A stretch of 64,000 nt of DNA from Diogma glabrata (GCA_963693315.1 OY856188.1:200483619-200547618), one strand, 5' to 3'. Shown: positions 10,845 through 22,454, counted from the first letter of the stretch. Made by a program: numbers and translations. The notes: a model not told the origin generated them from the sequence alone.

Positions 10845-13290
10845 ACTTAAAACACATGTCGGAATTAAGAGCTTGCATCATACTAGTAACAATAACGGCT
10901 TTCGCGCAGCTGAACTGGCTATGATGTATGATCTAGTAATTTCTAGTACTTTCTTTCCTCATAAGAGAATCCACAAAGCAACGTGGAAATCAAACAATGG
11001 AAGAACTGAAAATCAAATCGATCACGTCATGATTTCTAAGAGACATTCTACAAGTGTAACTGACGTTCGATCATACAGAGGTGCTGATATGGACACCGAT
11101 CATATGCTTGTCATCTTTAAGTATAAGAGCAAATTATCATCTACATTTAATAGGCAAGCAAAAAAGACCGTGCGCTGGAATGTCGAAGCATTTAAACACC
11201 TGGAAACACTGAATAGATATCAGGAAATTGTAACGCAAAGCATAGAAGAGCATGACATCCCATCTGAGATGCCATTAAACATGCAAGAAGAATGGCAAAC
11301 GCTTCAATCAACCATCATATCCGCAGCACAAACTACAATCGGAAGACGACCACCGAAATCATGTAACGAATGGTTTGATAACGAGTGCCGCGAAAGCATT
11401 GAGCACAAACAAAAACTGCGAGAAAAATGGTTAACAAGAAACACCCGAAGCTCCCAAACTGATTATCTATGCGCCAGAAAAGCCTCAGCAAAACTCCTAC
11501 GGAAAAAGAAACGCGAACACATGAAGAGCTGTATCGAAAACATCAACCAACATGCTAATGGAAATTCGAAAGAGTGTTTTGCCAATGCGCGGAATCTGAC
11601 CAAAGATTTCCACCCAAGATCTACAGCCATCAAAAATGGAAACAACGAGCTTACAATAAGTGAACGTGATGTGCTGGAAGTATGGCGATCCCACTTTCAA
11701 GACCTACTGAATAGGACGAATGAAGTTCATCCTATTCGAGCAATTGCTCCGTCAAGTGAGGAGATTTTTGTCCCTTACCCAACAATAGAAGATGTGGAAG
11801 CTGCCATCAAAAAATTAAAAAATGGCAAATCACCAGGTTTCGATGGAATCCCTGCAGAACTACTTAAGAATGGAGGAGCAGCTCTGGTCTCACGTATATA
11901 TGATCTGATTCTTGCAATCTGGGACCAAGAAGAACTACCTGCTGAATGGAAAACAGCTCTCATTGTTCCGCTACATAAAAAAGGTGACCGCTTAAAGTGT
12001 GCAAATTATCGTGGAATCGCACTGTTGAACACTGCATATAAAATACTAGCTAATGTCGTACTTGCTCGGCTCATCCCGTTCGCCGAATCTATCATCGGCG
12101 ACTATCAGTGTGGTTTTCGTCCCAACCGTTCAACCACAGATCAATGTTTTACCTTAAGGATAATTCTTCAAAATGTTGGGAGTACAACATCAGCATTCAT
12201 CAGCTCTACGTTGATTTCAAGCAAGCATATGATAGCATCATCCGCGACAACCTCTGGTCTGCACTCATATGCCTTGGTATCCCAGAGAAACTTGTTTCTC
12301 TGTGCAAACTCACAACATCGGGATCAAACTGTAGAATAGTATTCGAAGGGTCAGTTTCTGACTCTTTTGATATAACATCAGGTGTTCGACAAGGTGATGC
12401 ACTCGCGCCCGTACTATTTAATTTGGCGCTTGAGTACGCGATAAGAAAAAGCCGCATTGAGACACAAAACTGTATATTTAACAAATCTAGTCAAATTCTT
12501 GGCTATGCAGATGATATTGTGCTTCTCGGACGTAGAACAAGCGATATCAAGGATAGTCTCTCTCAGCTTGAAGGAAATGCTAAACGACTTGCATTAACAC
12601 CGGCAAGACTAAACTTTTAACAACATCCAGGAATATACCTCCCGACAATCTGAATACTGGCGACTATGAAGTGGAACGTGTAGAAAACTTCAAATACCTT
12701 GGGTCTGTAATAACATCGTCAAATGACATGCAGGCAGATATTAAAGCTCGTGTCTCAGCCGCATACAGAGTTTTCTACGCATACTCAAAACTTTTGCGAT
12801 CCAAACATCTTTCGCAGTCGTGCAAACTCACACTTTACAAAGCATTAATTCGACCTGTGCTTACCTTTGGAAGCGAAAGCTGGTCACTGACTTCCTCCGA
12901 TTGTAGAATTCTATCAACATTCGAGAGGAAAGTCATACGAACAATTTATGGTCCATGTAAAGTTGCTGAAAATCAGTATAGAATCCGAATGAATCATGAA
13001 ATCAGACAGCTTCTTGGAGGCTGCGATGTAATCGGATTCATTAAATCTAACCGGATTAGATGGTTTGGTCATGTAGAAAGGGCACCATTAGATAGAATGA
13101 TTAAAAAAGCGTCCCAACAACAACCAGCTGGTGTTCGTCGAAGAGGAAGACCTAGACAACGCTGGCGTGATGACATCATCCAAGACCTTCGTGATATAGG
13201 ATGTCGAAACGGGGGTCAACTGGTCATGGAACGAGACGATTGGAAGCTGATTGCACAGACGGCAAAATCCCTCCATGGAATGTAAACGCC
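10845..13290 (+). pseudogene. RTE-type LINE: endonuclease end, reverse transcriptase, C-terminus
   Basis: The 5' end is truncated inside the apurinic endonuclease (ENQIDHVMIS, then DMDTDHMLV). Reverse transcriptase follows: GKSPGFDGIPAELLKNGG, PLHKKGDRLKCANYRGI, FRPNRSTTDQ, then GVRQGDALAPVLFNLALE and YADDIVLLG. The frame changes near 12170 and again near 12600, so three frames are needed to read it. The C-terminus (KYLGSVITSSNDMQADIKAR, IRWFGHVERA, RRRGRPRQRWRDDI) is the standard RTE/BovB-like tail. It ends at MECKR-type text beside a GA-rich simple repeat at 13291. It is inactive because of the frameshifts and the missing 5' end. Confidence 0.9.
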
Positions 13291-13760
13291 AGAGAGAGAG
13301 AGAGGGAGGAGGGAGTCAAACCATGTCATGTCACGTGCAACGAAAGGATTCCGAAATATTATATTATACTTTTACACCTATTTTTCATTATTGTTTTAAT
13401 GTTTATGTACTATATTATAACGTCTCGGCAAAAACGAGGTATAAACGGAACTGTAGCTGGAAACTAAACTGTAGCCGAAAAGGACCTAAATGTTCCCTGA
13501 GAAGTTGAATAAAAACGGACAGTAAATTAAACAATTCTTCCTAATTGGTTTTAAGTTTTTTAAATTTTCTAATTATATTTTAGATATTTTAGTTTATTCT
13601 TAGGATTTACAGACTTCTGAAATTTCTGTGATTTAAATAGATTGTGAAGAATTCAATAATTCATTTATTTTTATTTTAATAATGAATTGGTCTAATAAAA
13701 ATGGTTATGAAAAATATTTAATTTAAAAAAAGAAAGTTTTCACAATTTGGAAGCCTTCAT
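13291..13760. other. AT-rich sequence inside the TA-type element
   Basis: A short (GA)n-rich run at 13291-13310 is followed by AT-rich DNA without recognisable coding. It lies between the RTE remnant and the right end of the inverted-repeat element. Confidence 0.4.
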
Positions 13761-13886
13761 AAAATTTTGTGACTTGACATGTAAGGTGGCGGTGGGAGTT
13801 TTAAAAATGTGACAATTTGTGACATAGGGGAGAGTGGGGTCCAAAATCATGAAATTTTGCGTTACGTAATTTAGGTACAGTCCCTA

Positions 13887-15262
13887 TGTAAAAACATTCT
13901 AAGGGCAAACATAACATCCATCCAGTGCAACACCTGTAAAGAATGGTGTCACCTCAAGAACTGCTCAGGTTTGGCCACACATAAACAATGGACCAAACAC
14001 TACATAGCGCCATGCTGTCAATCATCTAGACAACATACCAACACAAGCTCACAGCAAAACGCAATGGGAATGAACACGCATCCGGAATCTCCGAGTGATG
14101 TCAAAATTATGCAATGGAATTGCAACTGATTGAAACATACCAGCTGGCAGAATTCAAAAACTGAAACCAAGAATTCAAAAACTGAAACCTGAAGCGTGTG
14201 TGCTTTCTAATCAAAGAGATGACATCCGTAAAGCAGATCCAGCCGACTACAGAGTTCTGGACCTGAACAAGCAAATTAAAAAATTCGTCACGAAACATAA
14301 AAGAAATAAATGGAGAGACTTAATGAGTAAATCAAAGCTAGGTACTGGTAAGTCTTTGGAAGGTCATTGAGGGCCTAACTCATCCTCGACAACCACAAAA
14401 TAATTGCATGATCTCCTTCGACGATATCCCCATTGAAAACTACAGGAAATGCGCAAACAAATTTAACATTCAGTTTACAGAAAAGCAGCGTAAACACGAG
14501 AAAGAGACCAGGTGAGTGTTGAGACACATGCGCAAACTTAACACTGACAACTTGGAGGATATCCATATTTTCCGAAGAAGAGGTGGAGAATGCAATAAGG
14601 AAAATTAAGCCATCTAAAGCTATAGGACCCGACGGCATCTCAGCCATCATGCTCAAACACATCGGACCCAATGGTTTGAACTTCCTCACTACTACACTTA
14701 ATACATCTTTAAATACACTTCAGATATCAAATATCTGGAAAACGGCCAGAATTAGCCCCATTTTGAAACCAGGAAATCCTGAAGAAAAGGGAGAGTCTTA
14801 CAGACCAATATCCATCTTTTCATCGGTCGCAAAACTTATCGAAGCACATCTGCTCCCTCAGCTGACAAAATCCTGCAATTTGGCACCACACCAACATCGC
14901 TTCCGTCGAGCGCACAGTACAACCGCGGCGCTACACAGAATACAAAACCAGATCAGTGAGCGTCAGAATCAAAAACAACCATGTGCTAGAACAATTTTAG
15001 TTGCACTTGACCTGTCAAAAGCATTCGACACATTGTCGCACGCTGCTCTATTGGATGATATCTTCAATACTAATCTGCCAGGTTCAATGAAGCGCTGGTT
15101 GTGCAATTACCTCAGAGGCTGCCAAACATATGTTGAGTTTCGTAACTGCCAAAGTAAAGTCCAAAATGAGAGTGCTAAGACAAGGAGTGCTAAGGACTAG
15201 AAGGAATAACTATTACGTCATATGCAGACGACTGCACAATGCTTGCAACAGGAAATAACCTG
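13887..15262 (+). pseudogene. Non-LTR retrotransposon, zinc finger to RT catalytic box
   Basis: Opens with the rest of the PHD-like finger (SIQCNTCKEWCHLKNCSGL...APCC), then only the first strand of the endonuclease (VKIMQWNCN) before decay. From 14583 an open frame carries reverse transcriptase (KIKPSKAIGPDGISAIMLKH, ILKPGNPEEKGESYRPIS, HQHRFRRAHSTTAALHRIQ, LVALDLSKAFDTLSH). After a stop near 15200 the catalytic box is still readable as TSYADDCTMLATGNN at 15215-15262. The LTR element starts at the next base. Confidence 0.85.
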
Positions 15263-16249
15263 TGTAGTAAAACCAATTACATAGTTTTACTACAACAATT
15301 CCCCAAACTATATTCGCAATATCTTCCAAATTCCTATCAATAAATATAAAAACAATTGACCCAAAACTCTATTAAAATTAAAAACAAATATTTCATAAAT
15401 TTCCTTAACTGGGTTATTTCCAAATATTTTGTTAATATCTTTTAATTTAAATAAAACCAATTCGCGACATTGGCAATAAAATTCAATTAAAAACAAAGTC
15501 AGTGTGTCAATTGTTTTAATATCAATTAACCAACAATAATAAATTCCCAGCGCGTAATCATTTTTTTAATTATATAAGTAATATTTTAATGAATAATCGG
15601 ACAGTCGTTCAGTAGCAATTATTTAATTAATTTAAGAAGAGTCAATTTTAAAAAACCAATCAAGCGGTCCGAGTCAATTTTACAACAAGTGAGTCAGTAA
15701 AACTTAAAAATTCAGTCAGTTTTCACAAAAATAAATAAAATCAGTCATTTCGGTTATATCTTTAAAAAGTACAAATCAAGAAAGTCGTTCAGAATATAAC
15801 TAGCAATAAAATATTACCTAAATTATACGTTACATGTTCATCAGTTGAATGTCGTGAAAGTGAACAAAAAATCTACTACGGTTTTCTAAAATACAATAAA
15901 TAGTTTATAAGTTAAAAGTTTCTGAAAATTTTGAACTATCTGTTAATGTTAATTATAAACTAGAACATAAGTGATTGTGTAACTAAAAAACAAATATAAA
16001 CTAGAATTCCGTTACATCTTTTGTATTAAATAACAGTGCCCAAACGATTCCACAACACCGTTAATAATATAAGTAGTGGATCATCAAACAAAATATTATA
16101 GTACTACATAACGGCATCTTCATTTTACTAAATAGTGTACAAACAAATATTACACTACATTTCATAATTTAGTAGTGACAGACTAAACAACAGTTGCACT
16201 ACAATTTAATTACTAAGTAGTGTTAAGAGGAAACCCTTTTGGCACTACA
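15263..16249 (+). repeat. 5' LTR of the pol-less element
   Basis: The first roughly 310 bp are identical to the start of the right LTR. Beyond GCGCGTAATCA the two differ strongly in sequence and length. The last 200 bp contain alternating CACTACA and AGTAGTG motifs that can pair as short hairpins. Confidence 0.9.
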
Positions 16250-16251
16250 TT

Positions 16252-16265
16252 TGGCGCAGCCGGTT
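16252..16265 (+). other. Primer-binding site of the pol-less element
   Basis: TGGCGCAGCCGGTT starts two bases after the LTR. TGGCGCAG-type sites are frequent in gypsy-group elements. I do not assign the tRNA. Confidence 0.65.
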
Positions 16266-16894
16266 ATCCTTACCGACAAAAGGAATAGGAATTTAAAGGA
16301 GCAAACGAACCAGCAAACCCAACCACTACAAGGATACTAACAACGAACTGTGTTCCAGCTTCAAGGGAATTTCGTTTCAACAATAGCAAAACATTTCAAG
16401 TCTCAACAACAACCATGGATACAATCTAAAACCGTCAGAAGCTCATTAAAGAATTGGAGTGTATGTTAGAATAAAAGGTAAACTAACTTCATTTATCAAA
16501 CTATTATTTATAAGAACATTAACTTGTAGCATCGTAAACTATAGTTACTAGTAATAAATTATTAGTTAATTAGCAAACTAAATTTTTGAGTTAACCAGTT
16601 TTGAGTAATTTTTAGTAAATCTTGTTTGATTTTTTTTTTTAACAATAGTTAGTTATTGGTTAGTTCAGGCAGCTCAATACTATAGTATTAAATTGAAATC
16701 AGTAATTTTTCTTTTCTAAATATCACTTAATTTGGAAAATTTAACCAAAACTCGAAATTTGGTCATCGTCTTTTTGTATTCAATCCGTATTTCCCTGTAG
16801 TCAACCCGATAGTTATTTTTCCTGTATTCAATCCTATAATCCTGTCCACATAATAATAAATACTTTTCTCTCAAAATGCTAGATTCTATGGTAG

Positions 16895-19495
16895 TCTATA
16901 TCGACCACCTATTCGGTGGTCAACAAATTTGACATTAACAATATCGAAAAAATAGACACTTTTGTTATGCAAGCCAAAAATGTCATATGTCGATTAAACA
17001 ACCTAGAACAGGAAATGTTTGCCAAAATTCTATACTCACGTATAACAGTCATGTTAAATAAACTATTCGAACCATTCCCAGACATAGAGTCAACTTTACG
17101 TATATATTTTGTATTATCCTTCAGAGAAGCTAGTTCTCCTCAACTCGACACAACTCAACATAACACAAACTCTCCTCAATTTCACTACACATCTTCAAAT
17201 ACAACATACATTCCTTCACAAAATATAACAAACACTTCTAAATCTCCTCCACTGACATTACCAAACAGTATGATCCCACAACACCAAAACGAAAATCGAA
17301 TTACTCCACGGCCCCCATCATCCGATATATCATCTCTACCATCGTTTTCTGCTGTTCAGGCCACATCAAATATTCCTAAACCCTGTAACCAATCACAAAA
17401 CAATACAAACAATACAAATTTTCAAACAGAACGACCTAATTTAAATACAAATATTATATCAAAATCAGACTCCAATATAAACTCCGAAGGCCCGATAGCA
17501 CCATCAAACTTTTTAAAAAATACAAAACTAAATTTATCGGATAATTCCGACGTAGAGCCTCCTGCATCAGTGACCGCACAAAAAAGGGCTGCATCTACTT
17601 TACATTTTAACCCGTCTAGTACTTCCTTGTCAAATAATTTCCCTGTTACCGATACGTATACAGACATTCCGTTTATTAATATTAACACAGACGACCTAAA
17701 TTACTTAAATCCAGAAAACATTGAAACAAGTCTATCTCCAACTTTTCCACATGGTTATGCTGATAATGCTTCACGTTCACAGAATTCTGAATCGAATGTT
17801 TCTGCAAGATCACATCAGTCTGATGTGAGATCAGATGCGATGTCACAAAGTCTAAATTCAAGCCCATCTTTTATGGCATCACAATCTACCATACAATCTC
17901 ATGATATTAGTCATTCAATGGCACATCAACCCATATCATCGAAGAGAACCAAGGATATCTCACTCGAGTACTCAGGAACGGAAAATACAAAACTTTCACC
18001 CACTAAAGAAATTAAAACAAACGGAAATATACTTAGTGATGAAACTAAATGCAATATCATACCAGCCGGACCAAAGAAAATAAAACAGATAGACGACTCA
18101 AACGTCCCGAATGAAGCGACAATTACCATGGCTAAAGAAGTAAGTCCTGGCGTGTTGATAGCAAATACACTATCCATATCAGTCAACCAAAATATCCAGA
18201 AAACTCCAACTGACTCAACTCAAATTACAGAACTCGATCCAACCCTTTTCGTAAACAATCTTACAGAAAACGTTCAAATTTTAAAGCCCAATTCAACATC
18301 CCTTGTAAACACTATTACAGAAAATTCTCTGTTATCTTTATCAGATACACATAGTAGCCAAAAACTTCCGACTAACAAAACTAGGCCAAATACGCCCGAC
18401 AATAACTCAGACAAATCACAAACTAAATCAAAAATTATTTCAACGCCAATTCTTTATTCCGAAGTTCTAAAACAAAACATTTCTCGAAACTTGTGCATTC
18501 CTATAAAAATTTCAAACACAACACAAATTTCATCAATACCAACAAAATTAAAATACACTAAAAATTATACGTATCATAATCTACAAACTACCACTTTGAA
18601 ATGCCAAACTAATTCTAATCGTAATGAAAGTAGATTCCAGAAACCAATAATCAGTTCTAAGAAAAATCAATATTTGTCTTCAACGACCACATCAAAATTC
18701 CATAATAATTCTATTTGTCACAAAAACAAAGTCCAGAAACCAGCAAACCCAATCAGTGCTAAGAAAATTCAATATTTGCCCTCAACTATGGTAGTGGAAA
18801 AGCAATCGTCAAACAAAAAACCAAATATCAAATTACACAGCCGCCGAAGTATATCTAAAACGATTATCACAAATATGAAATTTCGAAAAAACAAAACCGA
18901 TCAACATACGATTAAGCTCCAACCAAGCAGTCCCTATCACTCTGACCCCAAAAATATTAAAACGACGAACCAATCTGTTATGACAAACGACAATGACCCT
19001 ACTAACAAAATAACTGTAAACAACCGTGACCATAAAATTTATCAAAACCAGAAATGTTTTCGTACCACTCTATCCAGACCTATTGAAAATTGGATACACT
19101 GTCCATTGCAACTTTCCAAACTGTTGAAATCAATTCTACTATATCTTAACCTTTCGTGTATTCAGGTCAAGAAAACTACTGCCTTGCAACTTACACTTCC
19201 GATTATAACCAATATAATACAATTTCATTCGTATTCGTCTAATTCAGTTAATTGGCTTGAAAATCTGTTCCAAAAATTTCCTGTCTGTTTTTACAATAAC
19301 TTACTACCAGCATCTCGTAAAATCATATTCGACAAAGGAGAAGTTTTCAACTTCATTGCAAAAATTTACATAACCGTTGTTCAGGACAATACATATTTAT
19401 TAATCAAACACATAAATCAAATTGGAAATAACTTTCCTTCAAAATTACTTTCTAACGATAAAATTTCCACATTTTTAAAAACAACAGCTTTCTAA
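16895..19495 (+). CDS. Unrecognised Asn/Ser/Thr-rich protein of an LTR element
   Basis: The frame is open from 16895. It has a GTG at 16916 (859 codons to the stop) and its first ATG at 16967. A separate ATG frame at 16876 (MLDSMVVYIDHLFGGQ) runs into it one base out of phase, so the real start may involve a frameshift or a lost base. The first 70 residues look folded (NNLEQEMFAKILYSRITVML). Residues about 75-700 are low complexity, rich in Asn, Ser, Thr and Pro, with a Lys-rich basic part late in that stretch. The last 150 residues look folded and hydrophobic (LQLSKLLKSILLYLNLSCIQ, NWLENLFQKFPVCFYNN). No zinc knuckle, protease, RT or integrase motif is visible. Its place between primer-binding site and polypurine tract suggests a Gag-like role, which is inference. 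Confidence 0.7.
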   Translation, partial: SISTTYSVVNKFDINNIEKIDTFVMQAKNVICRLNNLEQEMFAKILYSRITVMLNKLFEPFPDIESTLRIYFVLSFREASSPQLDTTQHNTNSPQFHYTSSNTTYIPSQNITNTSKSPPLTLPNSMIPQHQNENRITPRPPSSDISSLPSFSAVQATSNIPKPCNQSQNNTNNTNFQTERPNLNTNIISKSDSNINSEGPIAPSNFLKNTKLNLSDNSDVEPPASVTAQKRAASTLHFNPSSTSLSNNFPVTDTYTDIPFININTDDLNYLNPENIETSLSPTFPHGYADNASRSQNSESNVSARSHQSDVRSDAMSQSLNSSPSFMASQSTIQSHDISHSMAHQPISSKRTKDISLEYSGTENTKLSPTKEIKTNGNILSDETKCNIIPAGPKKIKQIDDSNVPNEATITMAKEVSPGVLIANTLSISVNQNIQKTPTDSTQITELDPTLFVNNLTENVQILKPNSTSLVNTITENSLLSLSDTHSSQKLPTNKTRPNTPDNNSDKSQTKSKIISTPILYSEVLKQNISRNLCIPIKISNTTQISSIPTKLKYTKNYTYHNLQTTTLKCQTNSNRNESRFQKPIISSKKNQYLSSTTTSKFHNNSICHKNKVQKPANPISAKKIQYLPSTMVVEKQSSNKKPNIKLHSRRSISKTIITNMKFRKNKTDQHTIKLQPSSPYHSDPKNIKTTNQSVMTNDNDPTNKITVNNRDHKIYQNQKCFRTTLSRPIENWIHCPLQLSKLLKSILLYLNLSCIQVKKTTALQLTLPIITNIIQFHSYSSNSVNWLENLFQKFPVCFYNNLLPASRKIIFDKGEVFNFIAKIYITVVQDNTYLLIKHINQIGNNFPSKLLSNDKISTFLKTTAF

Positions 19496-19529
19496 AAAAT
19501 ATCAAATTCCGCTTAAACCAACCTAAAGT

Positions 19530-19735
19530 ATAGGTAAACCAAATCATCTTATCCTAAACATAATACTAATCTAAACCACAAGTTAATCAAACAAACCTAA
19601 TACTAACTTAAACCATAACCCAATGAACAAACCTATCCTAAACCCAATATTAACTTAAACCATAAGCCAATCGTACCAACTTATCCTAAACCTAATACTA
19701 GCCTTAAGCATAAGTCAAATCTAAACAATTTATAC
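19530..19735 (+). repeat. Degenerate tandem repeat in 3' non-coding part
   Basis: Blocks resembling CTTATCCTAAAC..TAATACTA and ACTTAAACCATAA recur three to four times with a spacing of roughly 60 bp. They lie between the ORF and the polypurine tract of the LTR element. Confidence 0.5.
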
Positions 19736-20317
19736 TTGCAATTTATACAATATACAAGAAACATAATAATCGAAAAACAATCAATCAACTACCAATACGA
19801 TTCAACTATCGATACAACCAATAAAAATAATAAGTTTACCAAAATTGGTCATAAGCAATCACTAGCATAAGTGTATACATATTAAATTAAAACAATTATT
19901 TTAAGCAATCAAAACGTAACGAAAATTTTAATGGAAACAAATAATTTACCATATATCGTTCATTCTTAACATAATTATACAGAAACAAGCAATTTAACTT
20001 GACGGCCCAAAACAATTGTAAACCGTTTAAATTTATTAAATATTTATAGTACATAGCATGGATTAAACAAAATTAAATTAATATAAATACATATTATTAT
20101 AATACAAATTATAATTATAAGGATTAAGGGCCACTTTCAATTGTATTACGACGATAAAAACATAATTTATTCAATATTTATAAGATAAGACTAAGATAAC
20201 GTTACTCACTTTTTTTTTTTTTCTCTCTCTTCCCTTTTTCTCAAAAACATACATAATTTGGTAAAATTTTGTGTTCATCGTTAACTAACTAACGATGAAA
20301 ACAAAATTTTTTGTTCC

Positions 20318-20329
20318 GTGGGGGAGGAA
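20318..20329 (+). other. Polypurine tract of the pol-less element
   Basis: GTGGGGGAGGAA lies directly before the TGTAG start of the right LTR. Confidence 0.8.
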
Positions 20330-21363
20330 TGTAGTAAAACCAATTACATAGTTTTACTACAACAATTCCCCAAACTATATTCGCAATATCTTCCAAATTC
20401 CTATCAATAAATATAAAAACAATTGACCCAAAACTCTATTAAAATTAAAAACAAATATTTCATAAATTTCCTTAACTGGGTTATTTCCAAATATTTTGTT
20501 AATATCTTTTAATTTAAATAAAACCAATTCGCGACATTGGCAATAAAATTCAATTAAAAACAAAGTCAGTGTGTCAATTGTTTTAATATCAATTAACCAA
20601 CAATAATAAATTCCCAGCGCGTAATCACTTTTTAATTATAAAAATAATATTTTAATCAATAATTCAGCGAGTCAGTGTTCACACAGTTAAACAGTCGTTT
20701 TAAAATTAAAATCAAGCCAGTGGTTTTTTTTAAATAAATAATCAGTCAGTCAGTCAGTCTCTTTTCAGTCATTTAATTTAAAAACCAACCGTTTCCGAAA
20801 AAGTTATTAGTGAGTAACAATTATTCAGTCAACAAGTGGAGTATTAAATAAAAAGTAGATACTAAACAGTGAACAATTTAGCTCGAAAATAAAGTTATAC
20901 TATTTTATATATCTAAAATAAGGAAAGTTTTGTATTCTTTGTATTTAAGTGAAATTCTAATTATAAATAAAATAATTATTAGTTAAAATAAAGTTCTCTC
21001 CAATTAAACAAACTTACGAGTGACCGTAATCTAAGTGAACACATATAATTAAATTTAATATTACTAAATAAAGTTACACATGAAAGAAAACTACTAACTC
21101 CTGTGTGTATTAATGTGTTCATAAACAATCGAAGTGAAGTGACAATAACAACAGTAAATCGCTGGTCTAAGAAATTCCACTATACTATACTACCACCATT
21201 AACCTAACGGTGTGTCAATTAAGTTACACCACAAACTTCTATATAAGTATTCGATCGAGAATCAATTACACTACATCATTACAAAGTAGTGTTAAGAGGA
21301 ACCCCATTTTGGCACTACAATTTAATTAACATAGTAGTGTACGTTAATACATTTGGCACTACA
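20330..21363 (+). repeat. 3' LTR of the pol-less element
   Basis: The first roughly 310 bp equal the left LTR, after which they diverge. The 3' end has an extra CACTACA/AGTAGTG unit, which makes this LTR 47 bp longer than the left one. Confidence 0.9.
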
Positions 21364-22415
21364 CCTGCAACAACTCACAAATATCCTGAATACCTACCTT
21401 AATATTCTGAATGATTGGTTTAAAAGCAGAAAACTAAAACTTTCTACTGAAAAGTCCACTTCTACACTTTTCACCGCATGGACGAAGGAGGTAAATTCAA
21501 CAATAAGCATCTGCATAGACAACATACTTATTCCTACAGTAAAAAATCCGAGACTGTGGGGTGTAACATTCGACCCACTGCTTAAATTCAATGCTCATGC
21601 ACAACAAATAAACTCAAGATTGAAAAACAGGACTAACGCATTGAAAGCATTAGCGCGTAGTTCATGGGGCAAAGAAAAAACACGATCATAACAACAAAGC
21701 AATAGGAAGACCTATTTTAAATTATGCTGCACCTATATGGACCCCCCAAGTTGCCAACACTCACTGGAATAAGTTACAAACAACACAAAATGCTGCCTTG
21801 CGAACCGCAACCGGATGTCACCTGATGGCCCACCGAAATCAATTGCACGAGAAAAGTAACATATTGCCGGTCCGTGAACATAATGAAATGCTAACCAAAC
21901 AATATATATTGTCCTGTCACAAAGAGCAACATTCGTGCAATGACACCTTAACTACGATCGAACCACCTAGAGATATAAGGAAGACAGCAAGATGCTTGCT
22001 GCAAGATGTCAAAGATAGCCAGGTTACTGGTAACATCGATGAATCTACATATAGAACTGGCTTAAAAACACTCCACACCAAAACGGTCGAAAATGCAATA
22101 AGGAACTATATTCCAAATCGTGTTCTAAATAAAAAGCCACCAAAAGTCGCTGCCGAAGAGGTCCAACTTCCCGTAGCACCAGATCCATCCTAGCTCAACT
22201 AAGATCCGGTTGGTCACGCATTCTAAACAACTACATAAGCAGAGTTGAACCTGAAATTATTGACAAGTGTCCCGCAGGTGAGGGCACGCCACACGATGTA
22301 GACCACCTATATAATTGTCCTGAAAATATAACTAACTTGACGAGGGAAGATTTGTGGTACCACCCAAGGGCAGTAGCAGAGTTTCTGAATCTGGACATGG
22401 AGCCGGAGGATTAGC
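21364..22415 (+). pseudogene. Non-LTR retrotransposon, RT C-terminus
   Basis: Continues the RT thumb directly after the LTR element (LNILNDWFKSRKLKLSTEKS, then LWGVTFDPLLKFNAHAQQIN). A frame change near 21680 leads to the tail (AALRTATGCHLMAHRNQLH, then VREHNEMLTKQY). It ends with a cysteine/histidine motif (DKCPAGEGTPHDVDHLYNC) and EPED before the (CAA)n tail. The reading frame is broken in at least two places. Confidence 0.8.
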
Positions 22416-22454
22416 ACCAAACACCTCGCTACAACAACAACAACATTAGGTACT

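Larger units (their letters stand above)
10766..13884. mobile_element. TA-type inverted-repeat element carrying an RTE LINE
   Basis: The ends share GGACTGTACCTAAATTACGT in opposite orientation, with a further internal GTGACAATTTGTKAC near each end. TA lies on each side (10764-10765 and 13885-13886). Removing the element and one TA restores the host retrotransposon's zinc finger as C-X2-C (WHC..C), which supports the boundary. Most of the inside is the RTE pseudogene at 10845-13290, so the original element was probably short and non-autonomous. Confidence 0.75.
15263..21363 (+). mobile_element. LTR element with one large ORF and no pol
   Basis: About 6.1 kb, inserted in the LINE with the 4-bp duplication CCTG (15259-15262 and 21364-21367). 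The LINE frame continues exactly after removal (...GNNL then QQLTNILN). Both ends are TGTAG...CTACA, with LTRs of 987 and 1034 bp. TGGCGCAGCCGG follows the left LTR as primer-binding site, and GTGGGGGAGGAA precedes the right LTR as polypurine tract. Apart from an Asn/Ser/Thr-rich frame of about 860 codons there is no protease, RT or integrase. It therefore looks like a large non-autonomous LTR element that uses another element's enzymes. Confidence 0.9.
10551..22444 (+). mobile_element. Jockey/CR1-like non-LTR retrotransposon split by two insertions
   Basis: A 10-bp target duplication, ATTAGGTACT, brackets the element (10541-10550 and 22445-22454). The start, CACCTCCCAAGATGGACGG, is next to the left copy and a (CAA)n tail is next to the right copy. 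The retrotransposon itself is in three pieces: 10551-10765, 13885-15262 and 21364-22444, about 2.7 kb in total. The pieces are separated by a TA-type transposon and an LTR element. The coding sequence resumes in phase across both insertions. The element is short for its class and has lost much of its endonuclease. Confidence 0.9.

Noticed and set aside
13291..13310. (GA)n run as a LINE tail or target site
   Set aside because: It follows the RTE protein end, but RTE tails are usually other short repeats; it is probably a simple repeat and no duplication is visible.
15308..15496. 62-residue minus-strand protein, identical at 20375
   Set aside because: Chance frame in the conserved first part of the LTR; the duplication reflects the two LTRs.
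16895..19495. Host gene of 859 codons
   Set aside because: It lies exactly between the primer-binding site and polypurine tract of an LTR element with its own target duplication.
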